DNA of 39,958 bases from UBA1858 sp045105615 (GTDB lineage: Bacteria; Pseudomonadota; Gammaproteobacteria; UBA4575): assembly GCA_045105615.1 (NCBI GenBank), contig JBGCDS010000017.1:1-39958 (forward strand), in the 5' to 3' direction. The notes below the pieces were generated by a model that was given only the letters and a program-made list of their open reading frames with translations, was not told the DNA's origin and searched no databases. A program made the translations under genes and the position numbers. Of the stretch, positions 26,196 to 34,383 are shown in pieces; position 1 is the first letter of the stretch; the number at the start of each line of letters is the position of its first letter.

Positions 26196-26483
26196 GTGTA
26201 TCTCCAAGTTAACTATATCTTTTCAAAATTGTAGTGATTAACTACCTGTCCGTGCTGTGACTTCTATTCAATTAGTGTTAATAAAGACAAATAAGCAATG
26301 AATATGTGATCTGCGTATCTCTCTGTTTTCTATTAGTTTGTGTATTTAACCTAAACTGCTGAACTATTACTGGGATGATGAGCACAAAATTTCTACTGAT
26401 CCTCTAATTAATACGCTTTGTCGCATTTAGAAGTGTCATTGTTATTAGAAATTGCCAAGTGACTCACATTTTCACCCAGATAC
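26196..26483. promoter_or_regulatory. Gap upstream of the export operon
   Basis: A 288-base AT-rich gap after the initiating sugar transferase. It probably carries the promoter of the export-chain length-kinase operon. I looked for a sigma-54 type -24/-12 (GG-N10-GC), as PrsR-controlled loci would have, and found none. The only small dyad is GTGACTCAC near 26460. Confidence 0.35.
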
Positions 26484-27893
26484 TTAGCGTGCGCCCTTAC
26501 CCCAGAGAACAATTTCTGCTGTTTGAATCAATATCGCCAAGTTGAAAATTAAACTGCTGTTCTTAACGTAGTACAGGTCATACTTTAGCTTTTCGACAGC
26601 ATCATTCTCAGTGCTGCCATAGGGGTAACGCATCTGCGCCCATCCCGCCAAACCCGGCTTCACTCTATGTCGCTCACTATAGAAGGGAATCTTTTCTGAT
26701 AACTGACTAACAAACTCTGGTCGCTCAGGTCTTGGACCAACCAAGCTCATCTCACCTTTCAATATATTAATCAGCTGCGGCAGCTCATCAATACGATATT
26801 TTCTAAGAATTTTACCCACGCGAGTGATACGTGAATCATTTGCACTCGCCCACTTCGCGCCAGTCCCTGCCTCAGCGTTCTCACACATACTTCTAAATTT
26901 AAGCAATTCGAATGTTTTATTACCCTGTCCAACACGATTCTGCTTATAAAATAATGTCCCTCTACCTTTACTCTCTATAATTATGGCTAGCGCACCACCC
27001 AATAGTAATGGCATGGTCACAACCAACATAATCAAGCTGGCAAATATATCGAAAGCACGTGTGCCTATTGATTTAAGTGTGTTTTGACGGAATCCGTCTG
27101 AAAATATAATCCAACTAGGATCAAGCAATTCAACATAAACACGTGACATTTGTCTTTCCAAAAAAGTAGGCAGCTCAATAACATCTACACCACTTAATCG
27201 GCAATTAATTAATTCTTTGGCAGGAAATTTCTGCCGTCGTTCTCCCATCGCAACAACAATCTCCTCCACACCATTTTCTAGCACATATTCATCTAAATTC
27301 TTGTCCGTGGAGATAACACGATCCTCATCAACACATACACCTTCAGTCTCCACATTATAAAACCCAACAATTGAGACGCCTCGCTGATCTGCCCTTCTAC
27401 GTAGATTATTAACCCATTCAGCCTTCTCACCGACACCTAACACCAATACTTTCTTATTCATCGTGTGTTTATCAACCCACGATTCAAATATGACTCTAGC
27501 AACAACAATACCGACAAATGATATAAACAGGGTTAGAACAAAAAGCCCTCGCCCAAAGTACATATCAGGAAACATGAAAAATATTATCGAAAGCGCTAAT
27601 GACGCAACAATAAAAGCGGTAGTTATTCTATTCAGCACATTCCAGATCACTTCACGGCGCTGCGCTTGATACAAACCCATTGCCAACATGACCAGTACCA
27701 CCAACACCGCCAACAGTACGCTACTAGCTTGAATAGATAACAGCTCATTTCTAGCATATTGAATACCTCCTACATCATAAAACCTAATAGTTGATGCAGC
27801 GAATAGACTCAAATAGCATATAGTTGCTTCTACAAGTATAAGTAGTGCAACAGGAAAGCTAATATGATGATTAAATACCTTAATAGATGACAA
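26484..27893 (-). CDS. Polyprenyl sugar-phosphate transferase, PEP-CTERM/EpsH1 type
   Basis: 469-aa initiating enzyme that moves a sugar phosphate from a UDP sugar to undecaprenyl phosphate at the inner membrane. Four N-terminal TM helices (about 13-135) are followed by a Rossmann-like domain (VLVLGVGEKAEW), a fifth membrane segment (280-305) and the bacterial sugar transferase domain: FYKQNRVG, LLKFRSM (331-336), RKYRIDELPQLINILKGEMS and VGPRPE (385-390). The two-part build matches the XrtA-locus subfamily (I recall TIGR03013). The start is a TTG at 27893 with an excellent AAGAGAGG six bases upstream. It diverges from the UDP-sugar dehydrogenase gene. Confidence 0.94.
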   Translation of the reverse strand: MSSIKVFNHHISFPVALLILVEATICYLSLFAASTIRFYDVGGIQYARNELLSIQASSVLLAVLVVLVMLAMGLYQAQRREVIWNVLNRITTAFIVASLALSIIFFMFPDMYFGRGLFVLTLFISFVGIVVARVIFESWVDKHTMNKKVLVLGVGEKAEWVNNLRRRADQRGVSIVGFYNVETEGVCVDEDRVISTDKNLDEYVLENGVEEIVVAMGERRQKFPAKELINCRLSGVDVIELPTFLERQMSRVYVELLDPSWIIFSDGFRQNTLKSIGTRAFDIFASLIMLVVTMPLLLGGALAIIIESKGRGTLFYKQNRVGQGNKTFELLKFRSMCENAEAGTGAKWASANDSRITRVGKILRKYRIDELPQLINILKGEMSLVGPRPERPEFVSQLSEKIPFYSERHRVKPGLAGWAQMRYPYGSTENDAVEKLKYDLYYVKNSSLIFNLAILIQTAEIVLWGKGAR

Positions 27894-27928
27894 CTAAAGC
27901 CTCTCTTAACTTTATTCGGTTTGTTTTG

Positions 27929-27999
27929 ATCTCAATTTAGAGCCGTTAGTCTACGAATAAATTTTCGCCTGTCCGCGAAAATCATCACTTAATTGAGAT
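27929..27999. repeat. Outer 9-bp inverted repeat
   Basis: ATCTCAATT (27929-27937) and AATTGAGAT (27991-27999) are perfect complements 53 bases apart. They surround the hairpin at 27961-27982. Confidence 0.6.
27961..27982. repeat. Inner 8-bp hairpin / operator candidate
   Basis: ATTTTCGC, a six-base loop CTGTCC, then GCGAAAAT. The complementarity is perfect. It may act as a regulator site or as an RNA hairpin in a leader. Confidence 0.6.
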
Positions 28000-28184
28000 A
28001 GCGCTATTGTCTGTTAAAAACTCACGTACTATTTGTGAAGTGCATCTAACTTTCGCCATAACAGAAGTTTACAAACCACCTGTGATATATTTCTGAAGTT
28101 GATAACGGGTTCATAGATGCGCAAGCACGATTGAACTAAAGTGCACATCAAATTTTAATCAATCAAATTTAAGAGTCTTTTTCT

Positions 28185-29462
28185 ATGCATTCAATTGACA
28201 ATATACATATCGGTGTCATCGGCTTAGGTTATGTTGGCCTTCCACTCGCAGTCGAATTTGGGAGAAAAATTAAAACCTTGGGTTTTGACATTAACCAACA
28301 CCGCATTGAAGAATTACGCAACGGCACAGACCGAACGCTAGAAACTGATTCTGATGAGCTCGCATCTGCTAAGAAATTAAGCTTCACATCTAATCTGGAT
28401 GACATGAGTGGTTGTAACTTTTATATAGTGACGGTCCCCACACCAATAGATGAACACAAACAACCAGACCTTACCCCACTAGTAAAAGCATCAACTGCAC
28501 TTGGCAAAGTCATCACCAAAGATGACATAATCGTATTTGAATCAACCGTTTATCCTGGCGCAACTGAAGAAGTATGCGTACCCATCATCGAAAAAGAATC
28601 AGGACTAACTTTCAATAAAGACTTTTACGTTGGTTATAGCCCAGAAAGAATCAATCCAGGCGATAAAGAACACCGACTACCAACCATCAAGAAAGTCACC
28701 TCTGGTTCAACACCAGAAGTCGCAAAATTTATCAATGAAGTTTATGCATCAATTATCACTGCAGGCACTTTCCTAGCCAGCAGCATTAAAGTTGCTGAAG
28801 CTGCCAAAGTTATTGAAAATACTCAAAGAGATGTAAATATTGCATTGATTAACGAGCTAGCGCTTATTTTCAATCGCATGGATATTGATACTATTGAAGT
28901 ATTAGAAGCCGCCGGCACCAAATGGAACTTCCTACCTTTCCGCCCAGGTTTAGTAGGTGGTCACTGCATTGGTGTTGACCCCTACTATTTAACTCATAAA
29001 GCCCAGGCCATTGGTTACAACCCTGAAATGATTTTATCAGGACGCCGCATCAATGACGGCATGGGACCCTATGTGACTGAAAGTGTTGTCAAACTAATGA
29101 CTCGCAATAAAATTCATGCGGTTGATTCCAAAGTACTTATCTTAGGATTCACTTTCAAAGAAAATTGTCCAGACGTACGCAACACGCGCGTGATTGACAT
29201 TATCCAAGAGTTTGACAGCTACCATGCTAACGTCGACGTATATGACCCTTGGGTAGATGCCACAGAAGCCGAGCATGAATATGGCATCACACCAATTACC
29301 GAACTCAAAAAAGATACCTACGATGCCATCATCGTGGCAGTATCACATAAAGAGTTTGTCACAATGGGTGTTGACGCGATTCGCTCGCTAGGTAAAAAAC
29401 AACACATCTTATTTGACGTTAAACACATCTTCCCTAAACAAGATGTTGATGCACGTCTTTAA
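28185..29462 (+). CDS. tviB: UDP-N-acetylhexosamine 6-dehydrogenase (TviB/WbpO/VipA type)
   Basis: 425-aa NAD-dependent UDP-sugar dehydrogenase. It oxidises C6 twice to give a UDP-N-acetyl-hexosaminuronic acid, in the cytosol. Visible are the NAD site VIGLGYVGLPLAVEFG (11-26), VTVPTPID, FESTVYPGATEE, YSPERINPGD, and the catalytic Cys261 in GGHCIGVDPYYL. The C-terminal half shows GFTFKENCPDVRNTR and VDVYDPW. The VTVPTPIDEHKQPDL and SPERINPGDK wording fits the Vi-antigen TviB/WbpO group rather than UDP-glucose dehydrogenase. Whether GlcNAc or GalNAc is preferred cannot be decided. The uronate epimerase follows 22 bases downstream. Confidence 0.9.
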   Translation: MHSIDNIHIGVIGLGYVGLPLAVEFGRKIKTLGFDINQHRIEELRNGTDRTLETDSDELASAKKLSFTSNLDDMSGCNFYIVTVPTPIDEHKQPDLTPLVKASTALGKVITKDDIIVFESTVYPGATEEVCVPIIEKESGLTFNKDFYVGYSPERINPGDKEHRLPTIKKVTSGSTPEVAKFINEVYASIITAGTFLASSIKVAEAAKVIENTQRDVNIALINELALIFNRMDIDTIEVLEAAGTKWNFLPFRPGLVGGHCIGVDPYYLTHKAQAIGYNPEMILSGRRINDGMGPYVTESVVKLMTRNKIHAVDSKVLILGFTFKENCPDVRNTRVIDIIQEFDSYHANVDVYDPWVDATEAEHEYGITPITELKKDTYDAIIVAVSHKEFVTMGVDAIRSLGKKQHILFDVKHIFPKQDVDARL

Positions 29463-29484
29463 TCAAACATAGATAAATATCAAA

Positions 29485-30492
29485 ATGAAAGTACTTGTCA
29501 CTGGATCCGCTGGTTTTATTGGTAACAACCTATCTCAACGCTTACTTGCAAGAGGCGATGAAGTGATAGGCATCGATAATTTAAATGACTACTACGATGT
29601 CACGCTAAAAGAAGCACGCTTAGCCAAAATTATTGGCCACGCCAACTTCACAGAAGCACGCATTAACTTAGAAGATCGCGATGCTGTTGCTCAGTTATTC
29701 AAAAAACACAAACCAGATCGTGTGGTGAATCTCGCTGCACAGGCAGGTGTACGATACTCATTAGAAAACCCATATGCATACATTGATACCAACATTATGG
29801 GCTTCACAAACATTTTAGAAGCTTGTCGTCACAATGAAGTTAAGCATCTTGTTTATGCATCAAGTAGCTCTGTTTATGGCGCCAATACCAATATGCCATT
29901 CTCCGTACATAACAATGTTGACCACCCTGTTAGCCTATATGCAGCCACCAAAAAATCAAACGAGTTGATGGCACATACTTATTCACATTTATTCCAGATA
30001 CCCACAACAGGATTACGCTTCTTTACTGTCTACGGCCCATGGGGTCGACCTGACATGGCGTTATTCATGTTTACTAAAAATATTATTGCAGGCAAGCCGA
30101 TTGATGTATTCAACTACGGCAACCATCGTCGCGACTTCACTTACATCGATGACATTGTCGAGGGTGTAATTCGTACTTTAGATAATGTGCCAGCCGCCAA
30201 TCAAAGTTGGTCGGGTGACAACCCAGACCCCGCTACCAGCAAGGCACCATATAAACTTTATAATATCGGCAACAACCAGCCTGTAGAGCTAAAACACTAT
30301 ATTGCGGTATTAGAAGACTGCCTTGGCAAAAAAGCCATTCAAAACCTTTTACCATTACAAATGGGTGATGTCCCAGATACATACGCCGATGTAGAAGCGC
30401 TAGTGGAAGACGTAAATTACAAACCACAGACACAGGTGGAAGACGGTATTGCCAATTTTGTTAAGTGGTATAAAGATTATTACTCGATTTAA
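29485..30492 (+). CDS. UDP-uronate 4-epimerase (UDP-glucuronate epimerase family)
   Basis: 335-aa extended short-chain dehydrogenase/epimerase. The NAD site is GSAGFIG (7-13). NLNDYYDVTLKEARL after the first strand is typical of UDP-glucuronate 4-epimerases (CapI/LspL type). Ser127-129 in YASSSSVYG, with Tyr152 and Lys156 in YAATKK, form the catalytic set. FFTVYGPWGRPDMALFMF and YGNHRRDFTYIDDIVEG support the same family. It is not TviC-like at the N-terminus. Working after the 6-dehydrogenase it would epimerise the uronic-acid nucleotide. It is convergent with serC, with a 52-base gap, and marks the right end of the island. Confidence 0.88.
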   Translation: MKVLVTGSAGFIGNNLSQRLLARGDEVIGIDNLNDYYDVTLKEARLAKIIGHANFTEARINLEDRDAVAQLFKKHKPDRVVNLAAQAGVRYSLENPYAYIDTNIMGFTNILEACRHNEVKHLVYASSSSVYGANTNMPFSVHNNVDHPVSLYAATKKSNELMAHTYSHLFQIPTTGLRFFTVYGPWGRPDMALFMFTKNIIAGKPIDVFNYGNHRRDFTYIDDIVEGVIRTLDNVPAANQSWSGDNPDPATSKAPYKLYNIGNNQPVELKHYIAVLEDCLGKKAIQNLLPLQMGDVPDTYADVEALVEDVNYKPQTQVEDGIANFVKWYKDYYSI

Positions 30493-30498
30493 AATTCA

Positions 30499-30522
30499 GC
30501 TAGGCACCATTAGCTACCTAGC
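30499..30522. terminator. Hairpin between convergent epimerase and serC genes
   Basis: GCTAGG (30499-30504), a 12-base loop, CCTAGC (30517-30522). No T run follows, so it is at best a partial bidirectional terminator. Confidence 0.3.
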
Positions 30523-30544
30523 CAATTGAAGCAGCTTGAATCAG

Positions 30545-31621
30545 TTACGCCGCTTCAATCAATTTAACTAATTTTTTCACCGCGCTCATTGGGGTTGCGT
30601 TATACATACTCGCCCTGATTCCACCTGCGTGACGATGACCTTGCAAGCCAATCAAACCCTGCTGTGATGCAGCAACTAACAAATCTTCAACGACCTGCGC
30701 ATCCGGTGAATTAAATGCCACATTGATGACTGAGCGATTTTCTTCACAGACGTTATTAATCATCTTTGAATTAGAGTCAATCGCTTGATATAAAAGTTTA
30801 GCGCGCATATTTGCCTGCTCAACCATCATTTTGATTCCCCCATTTCTCGCCACCCAATCCAGCATCAAGCGCGTAACATAGCAAGCAAACACTGGACAGG
30901 TATTGACGACTGAATTTTCTTTAGCATGCAAATCATAACGAAGTAAATCGGGCGTCTTTTCTGAAACGCGATCCATCAAGTCCTCACGTACAATCACGAC
31001 GCTAAGCCCTGCAATGCCTAAGGATTTTTGAACTCCCGCATAGACAACACCATAGTCGGAAATATCGATATCTTGCATCAAAATACATGATGTTAAATCT
31101 GCTACAACAGGGACATCCATTTTTTTTACGCCAACAAACTCAACACCATTGATAGTCTCATTAGGTGTGACATGAAGATAGGCTGTCTCAGGATCAACAC
31201 TCCATTGCTCAGGTTCGACACAGGATATTTTCTCATGCTCATCTTTCAGACCCTGTACAAATTTTATATCTACATACTTGCTAGCTAGACCCGCTGATTT
31301 TCTTGACCAGAATCCAGTATCTAAATAGCTTGCATGTTTGGCATTACCGACAAGATTTAACGCAACAGCATCAAACTGTAGGGTTGCCCCACCGGCCATA
31401 AATATAATTTGATAATTTTTTGGAATTGCATAGAGACCACGCAATAAACTTTGCGCGCTTGTTATTATTGACGTAAATTGTTCAGAGCGATGGCTAAGCT
31501 CTAATATTGAAATACCTGTATCAGCATACAGGTTAATATCTTTTTGGATTTGCTGCTTTACCTCATCAGGCAATGCTGCTGGACCAGCGCCGAAATAATA
31601 TGTACTGCATCCCACTGACAA
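30545..31621 (-). CDS. serC: Phosphoserine aminotransferase
   Basis: PLP enzyme that makes 3-phosphoserine from 3-phosphohydroxypyruvate and glutamate, the second step of serine synthesis. It also serves pyridoxine synthesis. The 358-aa product shows YYFGAGPAALP at the N-terminus, ELSHRSEQF, FMAGGATLQFDAV, HVTPNETINGVEF and GVVYAGVQKSLGIAG with the PLP lysine K199. GLQGHRHAGGIRASMYNATP is the C-terminal substrate-binding part. VADLTSCILMQDIDIS and VQKSLG differ from the usual MSSNILSRP and AQKN(I/L)G wording, so it is a divergent SerC. The start is a TTG at 31621 or the GTG two codons later, with AGG upstream. It is 12 bases after gyrA. Confidence 0.92.
   Translation of the reverse strand: MSVGCSTYYFGAGPAALPDEVKQQIQKDINLYADTGISILELSHRSEQFTSIITSAQSLLRGLYAIPKNYQIIFMAGGATLQFDAVALNLVGNAKHASYLDTGFWSRKSAGLASKYVDIKFVQGLKDEHEKISCVEPEQWSVDPETAYLHVTPNETINGVEFVGVKKMDVPVVADLTSCILMQDIDISDYGVVYAGVQKSLGIAGLSVVIVREDLMDRVSEKTPDLLRYDLHAKENSVVNTCPVFACYVTRLMLDWVARNGGIKMMVEQANMRAKLLYQAIDSNSKMINNVCEENRSVINVAFNSPDAQVVEDLLVAASQQGLIGLQGHRHAGGIRASMYNATPMSAVKKLVKLIEAA
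30566..30579. repeat. 14-bp direct repeat, right copy (inside serC 3' end)
   Basis: Identical to 3924-3937 in sequence and orientation. Here it is coding for the C-terminal KKLVK region of SerC, so this copy is likely the ancestral one if the repeat is real. Confidence 0.5.
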
Positions 31622-31633
31622 TAAACCTACGAT

Positions 31634-34225
31634 CTAATCTTCTGTAGGTTCTTGATCTTGAACGTAGCTGTCTTCTTCACCACCCAAAGATTGAACAGCT
31701 TCAATTTCAGTAAGCTTCTCATCTTCACTCAATCGAATTAAGGTAACACCTTGAGTATTACGACCCATTGATGAAATATCTTTGACCTGCGTGCGCACCA
31801 ATGTACCTCGATCGGTAATCAGCATCGTTTCATCTTCGTCTGACACCAACACTGCACCAACCACTTCTCCGTTTCGTCCAGAAGTTTGAATCGCAATGAC
31901 ACCTTGCCCCCCACGCTTTTGTACTGGGAAATCTTGAACTGGTGTTCTCTTGCCAAAGCCATGCTGAGTACCAATTAACACCTGTAGCTCAACTTCATCT
32001 GGCTGAATAGATATTAATGAAATCAGTCTATCTTCATTAGCAATCTTTATCCCTCGCACACCTGTTGCTGTTCTTCCCATTGGTCGTACATCATCTTCAT
32101 GAAAACGCACTGACTTGCCGGTACTGGCGACAAGAATTATATCGTGATCGCTAGTAGTCACTTCAACGCCAATTAGGTGATCATTTTCACGCAGCTCTAA
32201 TGCAATAATTCCGCTGGCTCTAGGGCGAGAGAAATCTTTAAGCGCAGTTTTCTTCACTGTGCCACGGCTAGTCGCCATGAACACATAGGCATCTTGAGAA
32301 AAATCTTTTACTGGCAAGATAGCATTAATTCTCTCACCTTCTTGCAGCGGCAATAAATTAACAATTGGCTTACCGCGGGAAGTTCTCCCTGATTGCGGCA
32401 ATTCGTATACCTTCAACCAATACACTTTACCCAAACTAGAGAAGCATAAAATTGTGTCGTGAGTATTAGCTACAAATAAATTATCAACGAAATCTTCTTC
32501 TTTCACTGAAGTTGCTGCCTTACCACGACCACCACGTCTTTGAGCTTGATAAATATCTAATGGTTGCGCTTTGGCGTAACCGGCATGCGACAACGTCACG
32601 ACTACTTCTTCTTCCTGAATCAAATCTTCCATTGCAAGGTCGACTTTAGTCGTAGTGATTTCCGTTTTACGCTCATCACCATACTTCTCTTTGATTTCCT
32701 CTAGCTCTTCACAAATGACTTCCATCAAACGGTCAGGGCTCTCTAGAATGGCAAGTAGGCCGGCAATCAATTCTAATAGCTCGCTAAAGTCTTTAACAAT
32801 TTTTTCTTGTTCTAAACCTGTGAGTCGATGCAATCGTAAATCAAGAATTGCCTGCGCTTGAACTTCTGACAAATAATATTTCCCATCACGCAATCCACAC
32901 AAGGCATCTAAGTTATCCGGACGCGATGCCTCAGCGCCTGAACGCTCTAACATATTCGTCACAGCACCAGGCAACCAGCCCTGGTCGACTAAAGCTTTTT
33001 TTGCATCCGATGGTGTACTTGATGATTTGATTAACGCAATCACTTCATCAATATTAGCCAATGCAACTGCTTGACCTTCTAAGATATGTGCTTTGTCACG
33101 CGCTTTGCGTAATTCAAACATTGTGCGTCGTGTTACCACTTCACGGCGATGACGTAAAAATGCCTGCAGTATTTGCTTTATGTTTAATAGTCGCGGCTGG
33201 CCATCAACCAATGCCACCATGTTAATACCAAACACATTCTGCATTTGCGTGTGCTGATACAGGTTATTCAGCATAACTTCGCTGACTTCACCACGGCGCA
33301 ATTCAATCACAATGCGCATACCATCTTTATCGGACTCATCACGCAGACCGCCAGGAGAAATACCTTCTATACGCTTTTCTTTAACTAAATCAGCAATTTT
33401 TTCAATTAAACGTGCTTTGTTTACTTGATACGGAAGCTCAGTAACAACAATAGTTTCACGATTAGTTTTTTCGTCAGTTTCTATATGACTACGCGCACGT
33501 AAATAAATTTTCCCACGACCTGTTTGATAGGCATCAACAATACCTTTCTTACCATTAATAATGGCTGAAGTTGGGAAATCAGGCCCTGGCACAAATTCCA
33601 TAATATCCATCACAGACAATTCTGGATTTTCAATCATGGCAATACATGCATTAATGATTTCGGTCAGATTATGTGGCGGAATATTAGTGGCCATCCCGAC
33701 CGCAATACCGGAAGAACCATTAATTAATAAATTTGGAGTTCGAGAAGGAAGAACCGAAGGTTCTTTTTCTGTTTCGTCATAATTAGGAATAAAATCGACA
33801 GTGTCTTTATCTAGATCAGACAACACTTCATGCGCGAGCTTAGACATGCGCACTTCTGTATAACGCATGGCAGCTGGCGAATCACCATCAACAGAACCAA
33901 AGTTACCTTGGCCATCAACTAACAAATAACGCATCGAAAAGTCCTGCGCCATTCTAACGATAGTGTCATAAACAGCAGTGTCACCATGCGGGTGATATTT
34001 ACCAATCACGTCACCTACAACACGGGCAGATTTTTTATAAGGCTTATTCCAATCATTACCTAGCTCGTGCATGGCAAATAATGCGCGTCTATGCACAGGC
34101 TTCAAGCCGTCTCTCACATCGGGTAGAGCACGACCCACAATGACGCTCATTGCATAGTCCAGATAGGACTTACGCATTTCGTCTTCTAAGTTAACGGTAA
34201 GAATTTCTTTCGCTATAGATGCCAT
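31634..34225 (-). CDS. gyrA: DNA gyrase subunit A
   Basis: 863-aa subunit of the type II topoisomerase that introduces negative supercoils. The N-terminal breakage-reunion domain contains LPDVRDGLKPVHRRALFAM, the quinolone region HPHGDTAVYD (78-87) and the catalytic-tyrosine segment RYTEVRM near residue 122. The C-terminal beta-pinwheel includes the GyrA box QRRGGRGK, repeated G-x-R-G-type blades and an acidic tail (EDSYVQDQEPTED). Position 83 is Thr, which is wild type in Pseudomonas aeruginosa, and position 87 is Asp. It is followed by serC after 12 bases. The start MASIAKEILTVNLE is the usual one. Confidence 0.98.
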   Translation of the reverse strand: MASIAKEILTVNLEDEMRKSYLDYAMSVIVGRALPDVRDGLKPVHRRALFAMHELGNDWNKPYKKSARVVGDVIGKYHPHGDTAVYDTIVRMAQDFSMRYLLVDGQGNFGSVDGDSPAAMRYTEVRMSKLAHEVLSDLDKDTVDFIPNYDETEKEPSVLPSRTPNLLINGSSGIAVGMATNIPPHNLTEIINACIAMIENPELSVMDIMEFVPGPDFPTSAIINGKKGIVDAYQTGRGKIYLRARSHIETDEKTNRETIVVTELPYQVNKARLIEKIADLVKEKRIEGISPGGLRDESDKDGMRIVIELRRGEVSEVMLNNLYQHTQMQNVFGINMVALVDGQPRLLNIKQILQAFLRHRREVVTRRTMFELRKARDKAHILEGQAVALANIDEVIALIKSSSTPSDAKKALVDQGWLPGAVTNMLERSGAEASRPDNLDALCGLRDGKYYLSEVQAQAILDLRLHRLTGLEQEKIVKDFSELLELIAGLLAILESPDRLMEVICEELEEIKEKYGDERKTEITTTKVDLAMEDLIQEEEVVVTLSHAGYAKAQPLDIYQAQRRGGRGKAATSVKEEDFVDNLFVANTHDTILCFSSLGKVYWLKVYELPQSGRTSRGKPIVNLLPLQEGERINAILPVKDFSQDAYVFMATSRGTVKKTALKDFSRPRASGIIALELRENDHLIGVEVTTSDHDIILVASTGKSVRFHEDDVRPMGRTATGVRGIKIANEDRLISLISIQPDEVELQVLIGTQHGFGKRTPVQDFPVQKRGGQGVIAIQTSGRNGEVVGAVLVSDEDETMLITDRGTLVRTQVKDISSMGRNTQGVTLIRLSEDEKLTEIEAVQSLGGEEDSYVQDQEPTED

Positions 34226-34302
34226 TAAATCAACGCAGAGGGATTTAGTTCCTTATGAACCGGAAATTATATCACACCTTTCCCCTAGAAGAGTAAATCT
34301 AT

Positions 34303-34354
34303 AAAAACGAAAAATGGCGAAATAAGGCTGTGCTAGGTACATCCCATCGTTTTT
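34303..34354 (-). terminator. Possible mtnA terminator
   Basis: On the minus strand AAAAACG (34354-34348 side) pairs with CGTTTTT (34309-34303), with an inner CCAT/ATGG stem, a short bulge and a 26-base loop. The T-rich arm lies downstream of mtnA. The loop is long, so confidence is low. Confidence 0.3.
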
Positions 34355-34383
34355 GAGTAATAAATTATTGCCTGTTAAACAAC

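Larger units (their letters stand above)
27894..28184. promoter_or_regulatory. Divergent promoter region with nested inverted repeats
   Basis: 291 bases between the sugar transferase (minus) and the UDP-sugar dehydrogenase (plus). It contains an outer 9-bp inverted repeat (27929-27937 / 27991-27999) enclosing an inner 8-bp hairpin (27961-27982). The last 60 bases are AT-rich with two CAAATTT copies before the dehydrogenase start, and AAGAG lies nine bases before that ATG. Confidence 0.55.
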
